A DNA stretch of 64,000 nucleotides from JAISFI01 sp031553775 (GTDB lineage Bacteria; Bacteroidota; Bacteroidia; Bacteroidales; Azobacteroidaceae), in assembly GCA_031553775.1 (NCBI GenBank), contig JAVBLA010000019.1, positions 1-64,000 on the forward strand, given 5' to 3'. The position numbers were made by a program, and so were the translations under genes. Shown here piece after piece: positions 56,852-64,000 of the stretch. Positions within the stretch are counted from its first letter, which is position 1. The number at the start of each line of letters is the position of its first letter. The notes below the pieces were generated by a model, which saw only the letters and a program-made list of their open reading frames with translations, ran no database searches and was not told where the DNA came from.

Positions 56852-57775
56852 ATGTTTAAAATTATGAAAAAAGAACCGGCTATAGACCTTTCAAAAAAAA
56901 GCATATTGAAGGAATCTTCCCCCAGTCAACCGGGTAAGAAAAACTATTTAAATGAACAACTTTCCTGTCCCAATTACAAATTAGGTAGGAGGGCTTCTTT
57001 TCATGTTTTTAATTTGTTTCAGGGGGAAGAACGTGAAAATATGCAAGTGGGAGAAACCACTATTATTTTCCTGTTAGCCGGAGAGTTGACATTAACCTAC
57101 AATAAACACCTCAATAAACGATTACTGGCAAAAGAATTTTTACTTCTTCCTCCCGCCAGTGTACTAAAGGTCAAGGCGCTGGACGATAGCAAAATCGTAT
57201 CTTGCCGCTTTAATACGCAAATGCAACTTTGCGATTATTTCAGATTAGATTATTTACTGCCTCTTTGTCAGGATTTAGAAGATGATTTTCAACCACTTCC
57301 ATTTAACGGATGGATTGTGAAATATTTAGAGTTGCTTGAAAGTTATCTTGAAGGTGGTTTTGTGTGCTCTTGCCTGCATCGGTATAAACAACAGGAATTA
57401 TTTCATTTATTACGAGCACTTTACGGAAAAAAAGAATTAGCCGCTTTTTTTTCTCCCGTTATGAATAAAGATATGTTCTTCAAAGATGCGGTATTGAAAA
57501 ATTATCTCCAGGTGCATAATGTTCCGGAACTTGCAGAGATGATGCATTACTCGTTATCAGGATTTAAGAAAAAATTTGAACGCAATTTCGGACAGACTCC
57601 TTTTTCTTGGATGCAACAGCAACGTTCAGGGATGATCCTGAAAGATCTGAAAGAAAATCAATTGTCCAATAAAGAAATAATAATCCAATACCAGTTCTCT
57701 TCCGAAGCCAGATTTTACGAGTTTTGTAAGCGTCATTACGGAAGTTCTCCAAGCGAAATTCGCAAACAAAAATAG
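56852..57775 (+). CDS. AraC-family transcriptional regulator
   Basis: 307 residues. The N-terminal ligand or dimerisation domain is cupin-like (VGETTIIFLLAGELTLTYNK, EFLLLPPASVLKVKALDDSK). The C-terminal AraC DNA-binding domain has NVPELAEMMHYSLSGFKKKF as first helix-turn-helix and KEIIIQYQFSSEARFYEFCK followed by RHYGSSPSEIRKQ as second. A start at 56864 (MKKEPAIDL) is equally possible. No membrane or receiver domain, so it is a one-component cytoplasmic regulator. It lies between topA and the second giant gene, and its own promoter shares an element with that gene, so autoregulation plus control of the adhesin is inferred. Confidence 0.93.
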   Translation: MFKIMKKEPAIDLSKKSILKESSPSQPGKKNYLNEQLSCPNYKLGRRASFHVFNLFQGEERENMQVGETTIIFLLAGELTLTYNKHLNKRLLAKEFLLLPPASVLKVKALDDSKIVSCRFNTQMQLCDYFRLDYLLPLCQDLEDDFQPLPFNGWIVKYLELLESYLEGGFVCSCLHRYKQQELFHLLRALYGKKELAAFFSPVMNKDMFFKDAVLKNYLQVHNVPELAEMMHYSLSGFKKKFERNFGQTPFSWMQQQRSGMILKDLKENQLSNKEIIIQYQFSSEARFYEFCKRHYGSSPSEIRKQK

Positions 57776-57820
57776 GCTTTTCACTCCTCTCTTTTTGTAT
57801 CGTTAATTGAAAAAATAGTA

Positions 57821-57882
57821 TAAAAACGTAGTTTTTAGGCTTTTTTTAGTGCAATTTATCTTTTTATGATAATTTACTTTTG
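57821..57882 (+). promoter_or_regulatory. Promoter of the second giant gene with shared 30-bp element
   Basis: Element at 57821-57850 (TAAAAACGTAGTTTTTAGGC then TTTTTTTAGT), nearly identical to the one before araC, and -7 box TACTTTTG at 57875-57882, an exact TAnnTTTG match. The spacing from element start to -7 box is 54 bp, the same as at araC. The ATG at 57971 is 88 bp downstream. Confidence 0.65.
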
Positions 57883-57970
57883 CACTGTGGCTGGAACGGG
57901 TATGTTTTCCCGTTTCAGGTAAATTATTTATAACCCTTTTGAGAAGACTTACACATATAAATACATAATT

Positions 57971-58405
57971 ATGAAAACTGATTTTAATTTTTTGAAAAGC
58001 AAGACTTTATGTCTATTCCTGTTTTTGTGCCAAGTGGCATCCCCGACCATTTATTTAAGCAATCAAGGCTTGAATCCTGCTTCTTTTGCAAGAGGAAATG
58101 TAGGCTATACTGTATATGCGGTAAAATCACCGGATCTTTCGTGTTCAACTATTTTTCCTTCGGGAGAATTTTCCATGCCTTGGAGTGAATCATTGCCCAT
58201 GCCGTTAGGCGGATTACCTTCGGAAGAATCTCCTATATTAAGAACTCCCCCTCCGGATGAATATGAAGAATGGGATAATCAACGGGAAATGGTTCCGGTA
58301 GGAGATATTCCTCTGTTATTATTCGTTTTTCTTACATGCATGTATGGCTTATATGCCCGTAAGCAGCTTTCAACAAAAAATAATTCTTCCTTAAAAAGTA
58401 ATCGG
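57971..58405 (+). other. Small exported-protein module with P-x-G-D membrane tail, no stop codon
   Basis: 145 codons before the second signal peptide. N-terminal signal-like segment (TLCLFLFLCQVASPTIYL), a linker rich in Pro, Ser and Glu, then VPVGDIPLLLFVFLTCMYGLYARKQ-type ending: P-x-G-D, a hydrophobic helix and basic residues. This matches the layout of the small protein at 53884-54345, although the middle sequences differ and this one lacks the CPYH/CPxxxC cluster. In other respects it looks like a stand-alone gene whose stop codon is missing. Confidence 0.6.
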
Positions 58406-61400
58406 ATGAAATCTTTTATTCTTCAGCTTTTATTTAAAAAGCAGGCATTGTGTACGGTTCTTTTCCTGTCATTGGGAATCTCATCATTTGCGCAGTCAGA
58501 TGCTAACGTAACGATAGAACCGGGATCTAATCCGGCGGTTATTGTTCCCAATGGAGAGCCGGTTGTGTTTTCTGTTACGGTAAAAAACAGCGGAGCCGCT
58601 ACCTATAATGGTGCAGAATTAGCATTTACCATCCCTTCCAACTATACCTATAATACCGTATCTTCCCCAACCGCTTCTGTTACCAAAGTGAGCGGACAAA
58701 ACCGGATCAGATTCAACCTGTCGGGAGGAAATGCTTCCGTAACAGTGAATATTACATTAGATCCACTCTGTGTTACTTCCGATAGTGAGGTTATATCTTA
58801 TGCTTTATATAACGGAATGTCGACTTCTAATCCTATAGCAACCGGAATAACTCCTTTGATCAGTAACCTGAAAAAACCGTCTTTGGAGTTTACGGCTCCG
58901 GTAACACCTTCAACTGCCTTGAAATGGTGGGAGCAAGGGATTACACAAACATGGACATTGGAACAAAAGGCGGCTCAATCTTATGTCAGGGCAGAAAAGC
59001 TGGCAATTCAGTTTAGTACCGATAAAATACTGGACATAACAAGCCTGACTATTAAATATGGATCGCTGACGCGAATAATACCCTCTTCCCAAATAATAAG
59101 AGTGGGAAGTGGTAATTACTTTACTTATACTTATACAATTACAAAAGGTGATTTTCAGGCGATTGGTTTAGCGGATGGACTATTGAATGCTGCTCAAAAA
59201 ATTGAATTTATAGAAATGATCAGTATTGATTGCTGCACCGGGGGATACCTGGGGCAGACTTCATCTACCCGGAATTATACGATCAATTATGGCTGTGGAA
59301 CAGAAATTACAAACAAACAGGTTGTAATACCACTGGAAAGAATGAATATTTACCTCCTGTCAACCATCAACAGTTTGCAATGGCCAGTAGCTCCCGGTAC
59401 AAAAGGAACATTAGACTTTTCCGTGAATAATGCTTCTTTAGAAGAGTATTTTCAGGCAAAAGACTTCCATTTTACCATTTTCAATGAGACTAATAAACTC
59501 AAAGTTACCAGCATGAAACTGCTGGCGTACAACAATGTATCGTACAATATAGATGTTACGTCATTGTTAGTTGCATCTGCCTCTGGAACATGGTTCCCAA
59601 CTTATCTGGATGTAAGCAATATTTCACAAATTGGACATAGCCTGCTGGAAAAAGGTAAATCCTGCCGGTTTTTATTGGAATTCGAATGCGAATTGCAGCC
59701 GGCTGGAAATTGTCCCGTACAGTTATTATTACCGGGAGATAATGTGATAGAGACAAGAGTCCGGAATCAATGTAGCGGATCAACCGAAGACCCTTATCTG
59801 ATACCGATGGCCGAGGTATGGTTTGGATCCATAAGTTTGGGATTTAACCCGAATATCAATGCGATAGTTGAACCGTTAATGGTGCATGTTACCGATAATG
59901 TAGACAACTATGCAGTACTGACCATTTCGGAAAATGGCGGTCAGGACGGAGAAAAAAACCAGAATTATTTGACAGGTGCAACTTATAATCACCGGACGAT
60001 TATTACCCTTCCCGACGGAATGACTTATGACAATGGAGATGCCTCCTGTTGGGTCAAAGTAAATATGAGCGGATCCGGATCTGTAACCATACCGGCATCT
60101 AACTTAAGTTATAATACCACAACAAAAGAGCTTGCCATCAAACTGGGAGGAGGTATTGATGCTTCTACAGGGATCGTTTATGAAATCAAAGTAAAAGGAG
60201 TGGATGAGACGATCGATTCTAAAAAAATGCTTTTGAGACATTCGCTGGATACCGATGGTGTGGGACCGGATGCTAATACTATTTATTATGCCTGTACAGA
60301 AAAAAATCTATCTTATGAAACCGACCGGAAAGATGTTTGTACCTTGATAGAAACCCGGGATTTTGTTGTGGAACGTACTACTTTCGGGTACCTGAATGAG
60401 CAGATGAGTGCATTGGCCGGTAAGACTACTTCGGGAGTTAATCTGAAGGCGGCAGGGCCATACGACAACGTCGAAATACGGGTAGATGCGATATTTGGAA
60501 GCGGGGTTTCCTATCAGGGACTTCAGGCCGGAGATAAGCTGATTACAGAGATATCTTATTTAGGCACGGAGAAAATTCTCGATGTAGTCAATCCGGTTGC
60601 CGCAGTTTTGCAATACTGTCCTCCCGGTGGAGAATTCGGAGCGAAATACAATATTCCTCTCAATTCTAAAATAGAATCGGAAACAGGATATATTAAAGTG
60701 GATCTGACCGATTATGTGGGAATAGGTAAAGCAATACCGGCTTTAGCGGCAGGGGCACAGATCCGCTTATTGATCAATGCCCAGGTTACGGAAAACCTGC
60801 CTGCATTACCACAGAATATTAATGAGTTTTCCGCCCATGTTTACCGTAGGGTTTCTGAAAGGGTTTATTCCTGCAGTAAAAGGATGAATAACTTTACCGT
60901 ATGGAATTATAAATTGAGAAAACTTGGAGAAAGTAGTCCGGCTGTAGTAATTAATAGCAGGGTATTCAATCAATACAGAGATAAAGACTCCAGGTCTCTT
61001 TTGAGGCTATCGTTGAATAATGAGGCAAACGGACAAAGCGAGATATTTACCAATGAATATCGTCCTAACGGAATTATTAAGAAAGGAACGATTATACGTA
61101 TAGATGGTTTGTACAAGGTTGATGAACTTATCACGGCGACTTCACCTGTAAATGCCGGAGATAATTACGCAAAATTGAAATCATTGGTGAAAGATGTGGA
61201 TTATATGGTAGAGTACCGTGACTGTAAGTCTTATGTAACCCTTCTTAAAGATATCATAAGCAATGAGCTTTTTTCAAATACGAATGACTTTTTTGAAATC
61301 AGGGCGGAACTAACGTATGTGCCGGTTATTTTTTCCTCGTGGACTTCTGCTAAGGACATACATGTTTCTGCCGATGCAGGAACAGGTTCGGTATTGCAAA

Positions 61401-64000
61401 ACTATCCGACTTCGGCTGTTCCGAATATCTTATCTGATATTACCGAAGGGCAAGCAAAATTACATTCTATCATATCTAAATATGACGTATCTACTTCTGT
61501 TATAGTGGATTCTCCTGCTTCATCTTTGTCCCCGGATACAAAGTCCCTGGATTTTAAGCTGAAGATAATCAATAATGTGCCATTGACAGGTTCCATATTA
61601 CCTAATGTATGGATAGCTGTGGTGCTTGAATCGGGTGATATGACTAATCTGGAACTTTGGGATGGAAGTGGTGCCACACGCATTGGAAGCTTGATTCCTT
61701 ATGCCGATCGTTCGTATTGGATAAAATTAGGTGATCTGGTGTTTGAAAGTGGGTTTAAAGAATTTAAAATAAGAGGACAATATACTTGTACTACAACATT
61801 GGTGCCTGCTTTCTATGTGGGATATTCTCAGGTAACTTATCCTGATGATCCTTCAACAGGTTGGTTTACAAGTTATAATTCAGGGATGTGTTTAGGCCTT
61901 CCTGTAGCTCAGCGGGTGCTATTTACTGTTCCTCAAGCAAGCTATACTCCCACGCTGATCAATCCTCAGTATGCAAGTACAGGAGATGGAGGCCGGTATT
62001 ATTACAACTTCTGTAAACCGATGACGTTCAAAGTGACATTCAATAATAATACTGAAACCAAATTAGGATCGCTGAAATTAGATATCAAACGGATCGATGG
62101 ACTGAATATGGTGGAAAGCAGCGGTATAACAATTCAAAAGGGAAATAACACTCCTGTTACACTCCCGATAAGTATGCTTAAAACAACGTCGACGTATTAT
62201 ACTATATCTATCCCTGAAGAGTATTATATCGATAGCTATCAGACAGGAGATACCAATCCGGACGCTAAATTGAGTGTGACATTCCAGATGAAAACAGCCT
62301 GTGGATTTACACCCGGCCAGCCGGTCAGGATAGAAACATCTGCCAAAGACCCCTGTGGAAATGAAACATCCAACTCTGTAACCTCCAATTCCATTTTATT
62401 GGAAGAGTTGAAAAATAATACGCAGCCCCAGGTGGAGATCGTGGATCTTAAATTAAATGGATCAACTAATACTTCTGTTGCTTATGCTTCGGTAACAGAC
62501 AATGGTATTTTAGAATTGACCGGAACCATTAAATGCACCGGAAATCCTGTTACCGGGATGAAAGTTTATATCGATATCCCGAAAAATATGGAAATTGTTT
62601 CTTCTGCCGATAATTATCTGAAAAAAGAAAATACCGTAATAAGCTCGTTCATAAAAAATGAGTATGTAGTGAACGATCGTTTGTCGGCCAATCTGGATCT
62701 CAATCAAAGTAGTTCAGTTCCGGTTACTTATACTTTTAAGGTGTCGCTTAAATGCATTAACCCGGAAGAGTGGGATTGTCTTCCGAATGCAATCGTTTTA
62801 GGTTGTGCGGTGGTCTCTATCCTCAATTGCGACGGAAGTGATTGTGAAATTTTCAATCCGACCGAAGGAGTGAAATCGGGAACTTTTACTCTTAACAAAA
62901 TTGATTTATCGATGGATGCGGATAAAATAAGCCTGACGGGAAGATTTAACTCTGCCACAACGGAAACCGTAACTGTCTCCGGATATATTACCAATGATTC
63001 TCCTGTAATGGCCTATAAAGTGGAAATAGATCTTTATGCTGGAGAAACACAGCTGCCGTCTTATATCTCGATTCCTTCCATACCCGGAAATTCGGGAGTT
63101 TCTTTCACTCAAGATTTTCAAGTGAATGTTGCAGATATCTGTTTCCTGAAATTAGTGTTGCCTAAAAAACCCAGAATAAATCCTTACATCTGTAATGCAA
63201 TCGAAATTGTCAAACCGGTTGAATACGAACTGGCTAATAATCTGTACAACGAATGTGAAGGAAACGGAGTGAACCTGCTAATTGGAGATGAAGCTTTGGT
63301 AAATTATACTTACCAATGGGTAGGATCGTATCTTTCCGGCATGGATCAGGCCCAGGCAAGCTATACATTTCCTAAAGGAAATTCCCTGAAGGATGAGAAC
63401 CAGATTCAGGAAAAGTACCTTTACATTACCCGTTCGGGCGGTTGTATGGTAAAAGATACGGTTACAGTCCGTATTGCACCTAATGCCTCTACCTGGGAGG
63501 GAAATGACACGAATATCGCTAATGTCCGCGAATGGAATTCTGTATATAACTGGTCGAACGGTATTCCTGCCAAGTGTACGGATGTGCTTATTCCCGGAGG
63601 ATTAACAGATTATCCGGTGCTGCAGGATCCCGTTCAGATCTATGAGTGTAACAAGATCACCTTTATGCATGGAGGCCAATTGGCTAAACCTTTCCAATTG
63701 GACTATGAAGAGGCAGAGGTGCATCTTACCATCCGGGAAGGAAAATGGATCAAGCTGGCTCCTCCACTCCGGAATGTTTATTCGGGAGATTACTTTGAAA
63801 GCAGTATCGATCCGATGCTGACCAGCCGGCCGAGGGTATATACCATGTTGTATCAAACCGTTAACCCTCAAAAAGAAGCTCAGGGAAAACCGTACGAAGT
63901 AAATTCCGGTAAATGGTCGATGCCGTTTGCTACTGCAGATGTAGAACTGTTATTGGGTACCGGAATGGTTGTCTGGCTCGATCTTCCGCAGGCAGGCGCC
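57971..64000 (+). CDS. Second giant secreted protein fused in frame to a small P-x-G-D membrane module (3' end outside window)
   Basis: Open from 57971 to the right edge with no stop, at least 2010 residues. Residues 1-145 form a small-protein module (see separate entry). Residue 146 is a Met (58406) that begins a second complete signal peptide (CTVLFLSLGISSFAQ). The mature part starts with DUF11-like beta repeats (VFSVTVKNSGAATYNGAELA), continues with many similar beta modules, and near 63480-64000 has an NW/APLR module (REWNSVYNWSNGIP, LAPPLRNVYSGDYF) matching the one near the end of the first giant. A T9SS sorting domain is expected beyond the edge. Translation may start at 57971 or 58406; both are plausible. 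Likely an adhesin or surface fibre. Confidence 0.82.
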   Translation, partial: MKTDFNFLKSKTLCLFLFLCQVASPTIYLSNQGLNPASFARGNVGYTVYAVKSPDLSCSTIFPSGEFSMPWSESLPMPLGGLPSEESPILRTPPPDEYEEWDNQREMVPVGDIPLLLFVFLTCMYGLYARKQLSTKNNSSLKSNRMKSFILQLLFKKQALCTVLFLSLGISSFAQSDANVTIEPGSNPAVIVPNGEPVVFSVTVKNSGAATYNGAELAFTIPSNYTYNTVSSPTASVTKVSGQNRIRFNLSGGNASVTVNITLDPLCVTSDSEVISYALYNGMSTSNPIATGITPLISNLKKPSLEFTAPVTPSTALKWWEQGITQTWTLEQKAAQSYVRAEKLAIQFSTDKILDITSLTIKYGSLTRIIPSSQIIRVGSGNYFTYTYTITKGDFQAIGLADGLLNAAQKIEFIEMISIDCCTGGYLGQTSSTRNYTINYGCGTEITNKQVVIPLERMNIYLLSTINSLQWPVAPGTKGTLDFSVNNASLEEYFQAKDFHFTIFNETNKLKVTSMKLLAYNNVSYNIDVTSLLVASASGTWFPTYLDVSNISQIGHSLLEKGKSCRFLLEFECELQPAGNCPVQLLLPGDNVIETRVRNQCSGSTEDPYLIPMAEVWFGSISLGFNPNINAIVEPLMVHVTDNVDNYAVLTISENGGQDGEKNQNYLTGATYNHRTIITLPDGMTYDNGDASCWVKVNMSGSGSVTIPASNLSYNTTTKELAIKLGGGIDASTGIVYEIKVKGVDETIDSKKMLLRHSLDTDGVGPDANTIYYACTEKNLSYETDRKDVCTLIETRDFVVERTTFGYLNEQMSALAGKTTSGVNLKAAGPYDNVEIRVDAIFGSGVSYQGLQAGDKLITEISYLGTEKILDVVNPVAAVLQYCPPGGEFGAKYNIPLNSKIESETGYIKVDLTDYVGIGKAIPALAAGAQIRLLINAQVTENLPALPQNINEFSAHVYRRVSERVYSCSKRMNNFTVWNYKLRKLGESSPAVVINSRVFNQYRDKDSRSLLRLSLNNEANGQSEIFTNEYRPNGIIKKGTIIRIDGLYKVDELITATSPVNAGDNYAKLKSLVKDVDYMVEYRDCKSYVTLLKDIISNELFSNTNDFFEIRAELTYVPVIFSSWTSAKDIHVSADAGTGSVLQNYPTSAVPNILSDITEGQAKLHSIISKYDVSTSVIVDSPASSLSPDTKSLDFKLKIINNVPLTGSILPNVWIAVVLESGDMTNLELWDGSGATRIGSLIPYADRSYWIKLGDLVFESGFKEFKIRGQYTCTTTLVPAFYVGYSQVTYPDDPSTGWFTSYNSGMCLGLPVAQRVLFTVPQASYTPTLINPQYASTGDGGRYYYNFCKPMTFKVTFNNNTETKLGSLKLDIKRIDGLNMVESSGITIQKGNNTPVTLPISMLKTTSTYYTISIPEEYYIDSYQTGDTNPDAKLSVTFQMKTACGFTPGQPVRIETSAKDPCGNETSNSVTSNSILLEELKNNTQPQVEIVDLKLNGSTNTSVAYASVTDNGILELTGTIKCTGNPVTGMKVYIDIPKNMEIVSSADNYLKKENTVISSFIKNEYVVNDRLSANLDLNQSSSVPVTYTFKVSLKCINPEEWDCLPNAIVLGCAVVSILNCDGSDCEIFNPTEGVKSGTFTLNKIDLSMDADKISLTGRFNSATTETVTVSGYITNDSPVMAYKVEIDLYAGETQLPSYISIPSIPGNSGVSFTQDFQVNVADICFLKLVLPKKPRINPYICNAIEIVKPVEYELANNLYNECEGNGVNLLIGDEALVNYTYQWVGSYLSGMDQAQASYTFPKGNSLKDENQIQEKYLYITRSGGCMVKDTVTVRIAPNASTWEGNDTNIANVREWNSVYNWSNGIPAKCTDVLIPGGLTDYPVLQDPVQIYECNKITFMHGGQLAKPFQLDYEEAEVHLTIREGKWIKLAPPLRNVYSGDYFESSIDPMLTSRPRVYTMLYQTVNPQKEAQGKPYEVNSGKWSMPFATADVELLLGTGMVVWLDLPQAGA

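Overview
The window is from a Bacteroidota chromosome, most likely a Bacteroidales gut or oral lineage that has a type IX secretion system (Tannerellaceae, Porphyromonadaceae or Dysgonomonadaceae-like, rather than classical Bacteroides). The signs are SusC/SusD pairs, an ECF sigma/FecR pair, a hybrid two-component regulator, repeated TAnnTTTG -7 promoter elements, and at least five secreted proteins that end in a T9SS sorting domain. There are no rRNA, tRNA, CRISPR or insertion sequence genes that I can support. The species is not determined.

Layout. (1) 1-3212, minus: ECF sigma factor, FecR anti-sigma and an STN-bearing SusC receptor cut by the left edge, a trans-envelope signalling module. 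(2) 3282-8870: a housekeeping envelope cluster (RDD protein, divergent SpoIIM-like protein, membrane protein, DUF4129, DUF4350, MoxR ATPase). The DUF58/vWA partner usually next to MoxR is absent. (3) 9104-25402, plus: a polysaccharide utilization locus with a GH105 hydrolase, SusC, SusD, two surface glycan-binding lipoproteins, an iduronate-2-sulfatase-like sulfatase, GH88, a DUF2264 protein, and two T9SS-exported propeller proteins (FG-GAP and BNR). Its target looks like an acidic, sulfated, uronic-acid-containing glycan; no polysaccharide lyase is in view. (4) 25422-36304: a secreted sensor-like propeller, a TPR/HTH protein, a CE1-like esterase, a large hybrid two-component regulator, and a sialidase plus sialic acid epimerase operon. 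(5) 36373-43850: a T9SS-exported multidomain protein, then a TPR protein coupled to an outer-membrane beta-barrel. (6) 44447-64000: two giant secreted proteins on either side of topA and an AraC regulator. Each giant is next to, or fused with, a small protein that ends in a P-x-G-D motif, a membrane segment and a basic tail.

The last region is the most novel. The araC promoter and the promoter of the second giant share a 30-bp element (25 of 30 identical) at exactly the same 54-bp distance from the -7 box. This suggests an autoregulated AraC switch for a surface adhesin system. The second small protein has no stop codon and reads in frame through the signal peptide of the giant.
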